64,000 bases of DNA from NCBI GenBank assembly GCA_038087015.1, contig JASBNA010000001.1:558001-622000 (forward strand). Reading direction: 5' to 3'. This stretch comes from Cerrena zonata. Taxonomy: Eukaryota; Basidiomycota; Agaricomycetes; Polyporales; Cerrenaceae. The translations under genes and the position numbers were made by a program. Each line of letters opens with the position of its first letter. Position 1 is the first letter of the stretch. The notes beneath the pieces were generated by a model. That model made no database searches. It was not told the DNA's origin and worked only from the letters and a program-made list of their open reading frames with translations. Shown piece after piece: positions 35,221 through 45,215 of this stretch.

Positions 35221-35227
35221 ATTTATA
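35221..35227 (-). promoter_or_regulatory. TATA box of P450 copy 2
   Basis: TATAAAT on the minus strand about 40 bases before the ATG at 35181, matching the position in copy 1. Confidence 0.65.
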
Positions 35228-36860
35228 CAGAGAGAGCGGAACTTACGGATAGATACAAACACTATGATAAAAACAGAGTATGCATACCCATAGGATGGAA
35301 CTCCTTTCACAACAACGGCTTGTCGGTTGTCCGATTGAGTTCGAACCCCAATTGCAATGCCCGATGAATGCGCCACGTCTGCGAATGTCATACTATTGCC
35401 ATGAATGGTCTGGTCTCTCTCGGTTTCACGAATAGTAGATAAGGAACGGACATTGGTTGTGGATTCTTGCGTGAAAGCCGGAAAACTTCCGAGTGGCAGA
35501 GAAGCTTAGAACTGATCGTATTCCGAGGGACTTGAGCTCGCAAGATAACTTCTCTCATTAATTGAGCCATACATAGTCAGAATTGGTGGTACGAACTACT
35601 TCTGCATTGCAACCGAGTGTATGGCGGTGGTGCTTCCCCATTTCTGATGTAAACTTGACCAAACATCAGCCGTGGATGACCTTACATGATACGTGAACTT
35701 GACGCTTAATTGAGATTCGCTGACAATGTATACGTGCCTCGTTGTGTACCTTCCATTCAAGAACTCAGCGCTCGGTTTTGGTGACTCAGATGACATTCGG
35801 ATCCTGGCATCACGGTATCTGATCATTGCGGTTTAGACAACGAGAAGGTTCAGGATGATGTATGCGCTGTAACGCTGGATGCTAAACTGCAGAAGTGTAT
35901 ATCAGCCGAAAAGAACAGGATATGGGTGTATGGTTCACGTACAACGTTGTTTATTTGACGCGCTTCCGCCGATGTCTTCGGTAAGAGATATGTCGATTGG
36001 GGATCGACGCTCACGATACTGTACTAGTCTAAGTCACGGTAGCAAGACGGTTAACAAGTAGAGATCTGACCGAAAGGCTTAGGCGCACCTCGTCCTTTTT
36101 CAATAGCCTATACTAGGTCAGGGTCTTGTTAGAGGCAGTATTTTGATGAGGACCGAGTCGGCCGCTTAGGGGGGCCCCCTCGGAGAGACAAACCACTGGC
36201 ATTGGCCCGTTGGTTCCGTATGTATGATACGCTGAATGCAAAGATGGTTAAGCTATAGACCAGAGACTTACTCATCGTTTCACCTAAGACACAGTACTCC
36301 CGGTCAGGTTCCATGCATCTACAGCAATAGTAAAAACATATACCATTGTTACAGTACGCCGCGCCTCGTTATCGGATATATCATGTAGGAACCATGGAAC
36401 ATATTCCAATCATGAGGATGAACGTTGAGCGCTGAGCAGTGAGCTATAATAGAGCCTGAGAATGCATATGAGCATTACATAAGTTGGACCTACTCAATTC
36501 TGCGCAAAATGAAGACTAACTTGAAGCTTGAAGCTTGAAGACTCATCAACTGCTAGTGAATGTCACGACTCCGAGTGTTCCGATCCGAAGGCGCGTACAC
36601 AAGGACAAACAAACGCGCTGGGGCCACGGGGACTCGGAGTTCGAAAGTGGGTGTGCAACCAAACGGGGCATTCGTTCACGGTTATGAACTTGTACTGCAC
36701 CACCGCACCCTTCGTGACTTCAAGCTTATCCACTCCTCTATTTTAACACCACTTAATATACCCTCTAAGTTACTCTGATACTTTTTATATATCCGAGTCA
36801 AACCATCAAGCAAACAAAGCTGGGAGTCACAAGCGACAAGATCAAATCATCTACACATCG
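35228..36860. other. Gene-poor accessory spacer
   Basis: About 1.6 kb with only short overlapping frames. It includes a GC palindrome-like stretch near 36168-36180 and a 7-base tandem repeat at 36520-36540. The right end (36770-36860) looks like a promoter and leader: an AT-rich TATATA stretch about 75 bases before the ATG at 36861. Confidence 0.5.
36520..36540. repeat. Three perfect copies of a 7-base unit
   Basis: CTTGAAG is repeated three times without interruption. It contains overlapping AAGCTT sites. Function unknown. Confidence 0.85.
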
Positions 36861-38006
36861 ATGCCTCAGACTCAACTTGCTGCTATCATGATGCAGCACT
36901 TCCCCAACGTAAATCCCCTCTGTCTCTACTCCTCTGACTCCGCCGCAACCTGTCTGTGATTCTGTCTCTGACTCGGAGCCGTACTACAGCCTCTCTAGCT
37001 TGATCATCCACAAAGATTCTAACTAGCATCCAAAGCTCATCTCCAGTACTATACGTGGAACAGGACCGTGAGGCTCTTGTCAATTATACCGGCTTTAAAG
37101 ACCTATTCTATGGCTTAGAAGAAGACCTCCATATCCCAGACAAGGACTTTGTCTTCAACACACCGCTTATGGAGGACTCTCTAGACCTGTCTCTGCCTTC
37201 ACTATCAACACGACAAACAATTGGCTCTTATACTTGACGGGCAGACCCCGCCACTCAATTATGTGGTGCCCAACGAAGATAGCGAGATGGCTGTCCATCC
37301 GGTTGAATTCGAAGAAACGTTCACTGTGATGCTGATGGTAATAGAAATTGACGTTAATGTTGATATGACGCCACCAACCATCCCGTCACCTTCCGGGCGA
37401 ATCCTATCTAGTCGGTTGAATAATACTTGCCAGGATCACATTGGGTCATGTAAACTTCACTTGCGCGCCCCTCATTCAACACCCTACGATGCCTGAAAGA
37501 AGTCATCTTACAGGCTTCAATACGTCTTTACTTACTGAGATAATCTCAACGCATATGAACCTTCCTGGAAAACGGTTCTCAAGGCAATTCGTGATCAGTA
37601 CCCAGTCATGGATGTCGACGGCGAGTTATAAAAAGTCGAGGATTTGCAAACTTGTGTCGAAAGGCACCAGCCGGATGACGAAGACGGCCAAACGAGCTCA
37701 CAAGGAATCCAAACGGAGGTAAATCTAAGCTTACAGGATAAGGTACGTCTTTTGTTTATTGTTCCACACGAGCTAGAGTTTTATTTAAAGGATATCAACC
37801 CGAACCCTTTTTCGCCAGGTGGGGGGCAGCTGCTTATATCGACGCTACCATCTACGTTCCTACCAACGCACCATGACTACGAGTATAGCCCATATGATCT
37901 ATCAAAGACCATGTCTTGGGACGATTTCTTTGGTGCCACTAGCATCGTTTGCGATACATTTATTCAATGTGCCTATTTCTACTGTCGTGATCCCAACGCT
38001 AGCTAA
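36861..38006 (+). CDS. Candidate orphan gene, multi-exon or degraded
   Basis: I do not recognise this gene and give it low confidence. A leader with a TATATA stretch precedes ATG 36861 (MPQTQLAAIMMQHFPN). After an intron-like gap, open frames follow in different phases: LYVEQDREALVNYTGFKDLF to about 37230, then LALILDGQTPPLNYVVPNED to about 37496. Later come VEDLQTCVERHQPDDEDGQT and a last frame with VPHELEFYLKDINPNPFSPG and MSWDDFFGATSIVCDTFIQC, ending at the stop 38004-38006. The pieces have coding-like composition, acidic and aromatic rather than random, but I could not join all of them by clean GT-AG introns. It may be a lineage-specific gene with small introns or a decaying gene. Exon structure is not resolved. 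Confidence 0.35.
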
Positions 38007-38454
38007 CGAGTTATTTTGTTCACAGTCGCCTAGTTGGATAGGTTCTTATCTTTCTTCCCCCCTTTTTTGTTTCGTATCTCTCAATCCTTATGTTTGGGTT
38101 TTCTATATCTTTTCTTCCATTTGACCCGATACATATATAGTTCATTTCCCTAACTATTACAATATATAAACTATTAATCCGACACATCCCCTACTAGACT
38201 ATCCCAATCTCTTCCCCTACTCTGTATAATCTTATTATATTCTGTTAACTAGTAATACTGCATTATAATCCTTCGCACAATATTGTCACTCTCCACACTC
38301 CTCACGAGCTACAGCGGCTGTCTGAGAAAATCGGCTCATGAGCGCATGAGCTGTTGTGAGCCTCAAACCATATGGTCGGGACTGATCGCCGCGAGTTATC
38401 AGTACGGTTCATAGTTCAGGGTACAGTGAAGCCGCTTACGAGGGGTACAGGGAC
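38007..38454. other. Convergent 3' region
   Basis: T- and TA-rich DNA follows the orphan candidate. It contains an imperfect inverted repeat around 38330-38361 (GGCTCA...TGAGCC with inner GCTCATG/CATGAGC) that could form a hairpin. No gene seen. Confidence 0.5.
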
Positions 38455-38820
38455 TCAACATTCTTCCTTGACGATTCGACGAATATGTTCACGGTGTTCT
38501 CGCATCTCGAACCCTTCCATCCGGTATTTGATGACATCTACATGGGCAGCCATGTCCAAAGGAATCAAAAACATGTTATGTTTATGCCCAAGTTGTCTGT
38601 CATCGTCCTGAATGGGTCGGGAATCGTGGAGATGAGAGCGTAACCAAAATAATTGGTATTCGCGTGCTGTAAGGTCGTCTTCTGAACGAGCTCGGGAAGA
38701 GGAGATGGTGTTAGAGCGATATTCGATAAAAGTATGACTAAAATTAGATGTGTTCTCGTCGAGAGAACCTGAGCTATTTTTCTTGACGTGAAACATCATG
38801 GCTCGACGAGGAAATTGCAT
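38455..38820 (-). CDS. Candidate small orphan gene or terminal exon
   Basis: An open frame with its first ATG at 38820 (MQFPRRAMMFHVKKNSSGSL) runs 121 codons to KYRMEGFEMREHREHIRRIV. The frame stays open upstream of that ATG to about 38871 (SPHLQYLIHYRGPLA), so it may be the last exon of a longer gene. Composition is protein-like (SSSRARSEDDLTAREYQLFW). No family recognised. Confidence 0.4.
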   Translation of the reverse strand: MQFPRRAMMFHVKKNSSGSLDENTSNFSHTFIEYRSNTISSSRARSEDDLTAREYQLFWLRSHLHDSRPIQDDDRQLGHKHNMFLIPLDMAAHVDVIKYRMEGFEMREHREHIRRIVKEEC

Positions 38821-39327
38821 TGTAGCAAGAGGACCACGGTAGTGTATAAGGTATTGTAGATGGGGCGACACTCGATAGTCAAGCCTTTAAGCAAAGCTCA
38901 CAACCGATGGTAGTCACTTCATCGACGAGACACCGCCTATGTGTTGATCGAGTAGGCTGTGAGGGATAAAGAAGAAAGATGGGTTCCATCTAGACAGTGA
39001 CCAAGCGAGCATTCTATGACGGCACCAAGCTATCAGTTCAAAACACATAACACTGTGTTGCGAACATCATCACGAACAATGATGATGTCTACATGATTGG
39101 AAGGTATTGTATCCGTTACGGTATACATCACGTTAGAGAACAATGGCGACACCGACACTGGTAATGGTGAGCTCAGCCGAACAAGGTCGTTGACATACTT
39201 TTGAGCTGACTGTAGTATTTTTAGAACATTCGAAGCAATGAAAAAAGACGTACACAGCAACCCTAGTTTGTACTCATATCCAAGATAGTCCATATTGTAC
39301 AAAGAGATTAATCCGGAAACACCAAGC
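38821..39327. other. Intergenic region
   Basis: Contains a minus-strand frame at 39033-39302, about 86 codons from its first ATG, without motifs or splice partners. This is the downstream flank of the acyl-CoA dehydrogenase. Confidence 0.45.
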
Positions 39328-41359
39328 TTACAGAGGAGATTTCACATTATACTTCTGGAAGAGATCCTTCTCCTTTTGTTTGAGCTCCGCGGTCCGCTTT
39401 GCAAGAGCGGGAGCGCGCTTGAGCTCTCGCTGACCAATTTGTTGAATGTGAACCTGCGAAAGAATGGTCAATAATACCCTCGATTGTCAGGGTCAGAGAA
39501 CATACAGCATCAGGTCCCTGTGTTATTTCGAGTCAGAAGGGTTCTCGGAGCATATGAAAGAATAGGAGGCTTACGTCTGCCAATCGCAATGTACGTAAAC
39601 CAGCCCAGGTAGCAGCAAGTTCTTGATCTTGGCTAACACCTTCAGCTCCGAAATTTTGAATAGCTCGGTCGACAACTTGAAGGGCCATTGAAGGTACGAC
39701 GAACTATTAGATAGATTAGTATATTAATGGCAATAACTTAATTCTGAAGCTGAGCGAACCTTAGCAATACCGATTTCTTTCAATGCTCCCTTGGCTTGGA
39801 ATTTGTCAATCTATACAATCATTGCTTAGGGAATGTGGAGCTTCGTAGTAGAATGTGAGGTATACCTGGAGGGCTGCGCTCAAAACGAGAAGACGTGCGC
39901 CCTCGATCTCCGCTCTTGACTTAGCAATATCAGAGACAACAGTACCTGAAGGTCCAATATGAGATACAATAAACGCAATAGACCCAGAGGGGAGACTTAC
40001 CGTGTTCATAGAGATACTTTCCGAACGTCTTTCGAGAAGGATCGGTGACTCGTTGAATCAACAAGTCCAAAGCTTGCGATGCAGCGCCGATGGATCGCAT
40101 ACAGTGATGAATACGACCAGGTCTGAATGTACAAAATTAACACTGGGATGGGTATGGTCAAAATGATGACGTACCCAAGACGACCTTGTATAATCTGGTA
40201 GAAGATTAGAATGATTACAGAGGGTTTCGTGACGTCGTAAGACACACCTCGAAGCCTTTACCCCACCCGAGAACAAGGTTGCTCAAGGGCACCCGAACAT
40301 TATCGTAGATAATTTCACAATGACCCTCAGGAGCGTCATCATAACCAAATACCTTCATAGGTCGAATTACCTTAACTCCAGGAGCATCGGCCGGTACAAT
40401 AACAATACTTTGTTGACGATAGCGATCCGAGTTATTGGGGTCACTCTTTCCGAGGACGAGATGCAAGGCGCATCTGGGATCACCAGCACCACTGATCCAC
40501 CATTTGTGGCCGTTGATGACGATTTCATTGCCCTCCTGACGGATGGAGGTGCGAATGTTGGTGGCGTCGGAAGAAGCGACTGAGGCAATATTAGTACTCC
40601 GAGTTAGAAGGATGAAGAAAGAAAGAACATACCGAATCGCTCAGTCATGGAGAATGCGGAACGTGTCTTTCCGTTAAGGAGGGGCACCAACCACTTTTCT
40701 TGTTGTTCTGGTGAGCCATACCTCGCAAGAACCTCTGAAGAGATTCAAATATGGATGAGTCGACTGTACAACTTCCTGCATTGCCGGCTTACCCATGTTA
40801 CCAGTATCTGGAGCGGCACAGTTAACTATTTCAGAGGCCATATGTCCACCTCGGCCCAAAATCTCGGCCATTACGGCATACTACGGAACTCAACATTTAG
40901 TACATTGGTACAGTAAACGGTATAAACAGAAAATACGTACCTCGAGATTAGTCAGAGCCACACCATGCTTAGGATAGTGTGCCTGACTCAAGAAGAGGTT
41001 CCATAAGCCTAGCTGACGGGCCTTCACTTTGAGCTCTTCGATGATGGGGACTACAGTCTTCCACCTCGTTTCGGGGTTCTCAGGAATCTGTGCATGAGCA
41101 AGTCTGATTGCTGGAAATACATCTTCCTGTAGTATACATGTGTTAATGATATTCTGAGAGAGCTCAGGGTCGGGTCTGACCTTCATGAAGACACAAAGCT
41201 TAGTCAATGTATCCTTTGCAAAAGGAGAGAATTTGTCCTCAATCTAGAACGCGACGGTCATAACAGTTATTTCCAATGTCATCTGTTCAAGTTCGTTTGA
41301 GTACATACCATAGCCCATGACGACTCTGACGTGAACTCGACGACGATATGACTTGCCAT
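39328..41359 (-). CDS. Acyl-CoA dehydrogenase, ACAD10/ACAD11-like
   Basis: An FAD enzyme making trans-2-enoyl-CoA from acyl-CoA in beta-oxidation. Start [18 protein letters not shown]-terminal helical domain: [43 protein letters not shown]-binding middle: [73 protein letters not shown]-terminal domain: [67 protein letters not shown]. Ends NVKSPL, without a canonical SKL peroxisomal signal. About 440-450 residues with ten or so introns. The kinase-like half of ACAD10/11 is absent, as in most fungal members. It faces FMC1 across a 260-base promoter. Confidence 0.92.
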
Positions 41360-41619
41360 TATGGATAATAGGGATTGTAGGGGAACGCAAGCAAGTAGTG
41401 ATGGTTATAGGAAGGTTGAGCAAGGCTGGAGGAGTCTCGTTTCCCCACCATTATACCCCAGACTCCGGCAGTAGACACACCGGGTTCCGGGAAGATCGTC
41501 GATTCAGTGATCGGTAGGAGGCGGCGCTCCCGCTGTCCACCTGAGCACAATTTGGGACATTCAAGTTTATCCAGGAACCACCACCCCTTAGCTGTACTCC
41601 CCTCTGCTAGAACTTGGAC
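41360..41619. promoter_or_regulatory. Divergent promoter between acyl-CoA dehydrogenase and FMC1-like gene
   Basis: 260 bases between outward-facing ATGs. Both products are expected in energy metabolism, so shared regulation is plausible but not shown. Confidence 0.45.
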
Positions 41620-42058
41620 ATGGCTACAGCAAGTACATCGACATATCGCTCAATAGTCAGGGAGATATACAAAGCGGTAAGTAGCTGCAAAGACACGTTT
41701 CAATTTATTCTGCTAAAGTCCAAGTTGTATAGTCGATACAACCTCGTTCGTCAAGAAACCCAATCATTTCTTCCAACTTCCGAGCCATCTTTGAGTCGGC
41801 TTGTAAAAGCAAAAACCCATATGCAAAGAACGACCTTGCAAATGCTGTGACTTTCATGCAATCACAGCGAACTCACAAGGCATGTTTTATAACACCTCCA
41901 TAAAGGTTGTTCTTGACATTATCTACATTCTTTTATAGGAGCTACTCGATAGATACAACCCTCTTCATGACCTCACAGTCGAAGAAAGGATAAAGGCGAC
42001 TGCTCGTCGTGTTGGTCTTGACATGCCGGTCTCCGCTTCCGAATCAAAAGACGAGTAA
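41620..42058 (+). CDS. FMC1: FMC1-like (LYR-superfamily) mitochondrial protein
   Basis: Yeast Fmc1 supports assembly or stability of the F1 ATP synthase at high temperature. Exon 1: MATASTSTYRSIVREIYKA. Exon 2: SIQPRSSRNPIISSNFRAIF, then ESACKSKNPYAKNDLANAV and TFMQSQRTHK. Exon 3: ELLDRYNPLHDLTVEERIKA, TARRVGLDMPVSASESKDE. The 'LL.RYNP......R...TARRVGL..P' ending is what I associate with FMC1. The second intron, 41880-41938, has a GC donor. About 100 residues, the normal size. Family assignment moderate, from memory of the C-terminal motif. Confidence 0.72.
41880..41938 (+). other. GC-AG intron in the FMC1-like gene
   Basis: The donor reads AAG|GCATGT instead of GT and the acceptor TTTATAG|GAG. 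The 59-base length is normal for this genome. Splicing here joins QRTHK to ELLDRYNP, the expected family sequence. GC donors are the main non-GT class in eukaryotes. Confidence 0.8.
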
Positions 42059-42416
42059 TACTACCTGCGTCCTCGTGTTGTAACCGCACCGTCAATATCC
42101 TACCTTACATCTAATGATCTAATTCACGCCCCCAAAACCTGCTGCACTTCCACACCAAACATAAGGTGAGATTCAAGATATATGACAACACTTTATATGT
42201 ACAGGGCAGGATGATAATCGCACGCATGACGATTACTCATTACATCAAGATCTACAATACTCTGATGTGTGGCAGCAAGAGAATAACGAGAGTGAAAGAT
42301 TAAGGAACGACGGTAAGTAAAGAATTGTCTTCGTGTGTCATCAAGTAAAAAACGTATGTCCTAGTCTCTTTTTATAGCTACAGTTTCAGATAGTAGAGAG
42401 CAGAGCAGAGGAAACA
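42059..42416. other. Convergent 3' region
   Basis: Lies between the FMC1-like stop and the stop of the seven-helix protein gene. It should contain both 3' untranslated regions. No other feature seen. Confidence 0.5.
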
Positions 42417-44287
42417 TCAAACTGCATGCGAGAGCGAAGGAGGCTTAATCTTGGTGGAAACGGATCGTGTAGAGTCGCTGTCAAAGTCCGTTTTGTCATC
42501 AGCATCACGGTCGATTTCAAGCACCATGCTGCGTTTTATTTCTGAGATGGGCGTGGTTGGGCTAACTGTCATTGGCGTTGGCCTGAAAAAAGAAACAATA
42601 GGTTCTTCTGTCAAAAAAACATAACGTTGAAAGCTGTTTGTATAAACTGACGTGAAATCCTCCATGACATAGTGATCGGTCGTAACCAAGACTTCTGGCC
42701 GACGGGGCATGGTGTATCGTCGGCTAGGTAGTTGGGTTAAGCGTAACGGCGACCTCGCACATTCGGACATGCCGGCTGCACTAATATGACTGATTGCTTC
42801 GTTCGGGTTGAATCTCTGCAGGCGAATGACGAGACGGCAAGCAGCAATCGACCTGGTGTGTTTCATGGTTAGCATTATGCCTGTCAGCTTTAACTTACAT
42901 TACTTACGCGATGGTGGCAGCCGGTATCTGTAATTCGATCATCAGAACATATCCCAATGGAGAAAACTATCGTGGCGTACCGTGGCGATACTTTGGAGAA
43001 ATTAAAAATCGAGGTAAACAAACGGATTGAGAGTGAAACATATACACTTACATATTCATGATAGCTATGCGGGAGAAACGATTGAGCAAGCTAGAGAATG
43101 GAAACAAGATCAAAAGACTCACTGTTCAAGTTAAGGACGGTGAAAACCTGTCGGTCTATTAGTGCCGCATTCCTTCTGGACAGGAAGGACTGACTTACTG
43201 CCGGAAGTGCATTGCAAAGGAAAGTGACAACGAAGTACAGCAAACCATCCCGGAAAAGTAAGTGCCAAAGATCCGAACAAGTCCTATGCTTCACGTAGAG
43301 GGCCACAATGGTGAAAATCAAAATGACGAAGTCGAAACCCATAGCTGCAATTGTACATCAGCTTGTGAGTAGATGTCTCTGAACTGACACAAGGGGCTAA
43401 GCTCACTCATAAAGAATTCCACATTTAAGAAAACGTGGTCGGTGTACCACACAGTGCACAATTTTGTAGTGGGATCATATGTGGCTGAAACTATGAACAT
43501 GCTCCTGCAGAGTATCGCCCAGTGCGCGAGACACAATAAGCAAAGCGGTATGACTACCGTCAGTTGCCTTTCCCAAAGTGCGATCCTATTGTTCAAGGTT
43601 GATGAGAACGGCAGGTTATTCCAACATTCGGGACGTACGTTCGAATCATAAGGGAGGTCGAAGCGTTGAGAATGGCCAAGTTTCCAGATACCTGATTTCG
43701 ACTCATGGATGGTAGGCCATCTCACCAAGCCTTGAACAAGCGCACTCACCGAAATGAAAATGTACAGAGCTTTGCAGTTGATCTGAATAAACCAATATCA
43801 GTATGCGTGCTAATACAATCCTGTCAAGACGTTTACCGGTGCTGGAGGTTGCAGGGAGATAATCCTGTCGCAAAGTTTAGCATCGCAGTTGCGGAGGCAT
43901 TGAAAACTTCTTACAATCCGATGAGGGCACCTAGCATGGCATATCGACAGAGAAAGAACGGAACTACAAACGCTAAGTCTGTCTTCACGCAGAATAGTTG
44001 GGGAAATCAAAACTCACTCTAAAACAAGACACAATGATGAGATAACCCCAGGAGACGCAGAAGCTTGGGTACATACCAATGGCCAAGTAAACCTCCGTTG
44101 CCTTGTAAGCAAGGACCACTCAAAATCGCTATTCTGAAAGAGGAGTTCCCACACATAGACTCCAAAGAAAGCAAAGATGACGTTGCCATAAACCTCTGAG
44201 GAACAGATTGAGAAACGAATACGAAGGTGAACTATATCACCCACTAGACTCTTTGTCGAGTTCTATGGCGGAGGTCCAGTTGACCAT
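42417..44287 (-). CDS. Seven-transmembrane-type agaricomycete protein
   Basis: Member of an expanded basidiomycete family of multi-helix membrane proteins of unknown role. Exon 1 MVNWTSAIELDKES joins via GTGGGT...CAG to KVYGNVIFAFFGVYVWELLF and FEWSLLTRQRRFTWPL. Later exons: PFFLCRYAMLGALIGLIISL, INCKALYIFIS, VSGNLAILNASTSLMIRT, IALWERQLTVVIPLCLLCLA, HWAILCRSMFIV, MGFDFVILIFTIVALYVKH and LLFRDGLLYFVVTFLCNALP. The C-terminal tail of about 130 residues is hydrophilic and Ser/Thr-rich (TRSVSTKIKPPSLSHAV). The WPL-PFFLCRY junction only stays in frame if a single nucleotide at 44018 is an exon of its own. No signal to name a ligand. Confidence 0.82.
44018..44018 (-). other. Candidate one-nucleotide micro-exon
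   Basis: The upstream exon ends in TTG at 44077 with donor GTATGT. The first intron (44019-44076, 58 bases) ends GTTTTAG. One A follows, then a perfect donor GTGAGT. The second intron (43964-44017, 54 bases) ends TTTGTAG. Joining TTG-A-TTCCG gives Trp-Pro-Leu-Ile-Pro-Phe-Phe, in frame with both sides and with family spacing. A single 113-base intron would shift the frame. Confidence 0.55.
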
Positions 44288-45215
44288 CGTTGAAGCTGAT
44301 GAGCGGGACGTAGAGAGAAAGAAGGACTATGCGGGCAGTAGGACGGGGAGCATGTATAAAGAGAGAATGAAAGGTCCGACCATGTATAAATGAACGGAAA
44401 TGCGCCTGTCGGGAAAGGTCGTTGCCTGTCTGGACTCTTGACACCAAGCTTCGAGCGATTCCGGGCGCGGCCAATCTCACCCTGTCATTGTAATTGGACG
44501 TTGAATGCCGATCCTGACAATGACTCCCGCTCGGAACAATGTCATTTTTGTGCATTCACAATAGCCGACTGAACGATGATATATTCTGCCAAACCTTCGG
44601 CGCTGATAGTGATCCTTTACACAACGAGGCTATAGCCCGTGTTGCAGGTTTATACGTCCCCAACGCACCAGACACTCACTGTTCGTCCCGGGAAATGCGC
44701 TCGCCTGACGTACGCTACACTTGCGGCGCAAGCGAGACATCAATGCATCACCTTTCCCCGGGTCTCATATGTACCGACGCATTTAATATTTGCAAATCTG
44801 GTCCATATCCATCGACACGTCGGGCTGTCTGGTGCTTGATCACAGTTGATCGCTCTGCAAGTCAGAATAAACAAAAAAGCATGACAAGCAGCTGTTGGGT
44901 TGTAAATAGGACGAGCTTGCGTTTTGAAAGAACGACAGAAAATAATCTAATCATTCCGAAGTGCCTCGGCGCTCCGCCAACACCATGCGTCTGCACCTTC
45001 GAAGTTCGAAGGCGTCACATCTTCGTATTCGAATATCCTATTTGTTAATCATAGTATTGGAAAGGCAAAACGCACCAAACGAAATACAACACCAACCAAA
45101 AAGAGAGCAGCCCTATCCAAAATCGAAGGCTGCAAGCCCATGCAATTGGTCTCTGATATACCTACAAAACATGAATACGGATCCTCTCTAACTGCACCAA
45201 ACGGCTACATCCCCG
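44288..45215. other. Intergenic region
   Basis: Upstream of the seven-helix gene and downstream of Erb1. A 169-codon plus-strand frame at 44539-45048 is open but Cys/Thr/Ser-rich, has no motif or recognised family and no convincing leader. I do not call it. Confidence 0.45.

Noticed and set aside
35260..35360. Sequence resembling a tRNA T-loop (GTTCGAAC)
   Set aside because: Flanking bases do not form T-stem, anticodon stem or acceptor stem; it lies upstream of P450 copy 2.
28629..41359. P450 pair plus acyl-CoA dehydrogenase as a biosynthetic cluster
   Set aside because: No core synthase, transporter or pathway regulator within the block, and 4 kb of gene-poor DNA separates them; adjacency alone is not enough.
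44539..45048. 169-codon plus-strand frame
   Set aside because: Cys/Ser/Thr-rich without recognisable domain, lacks a convincing leader; it lies in the intergenic DNA between two minus-strand genes.
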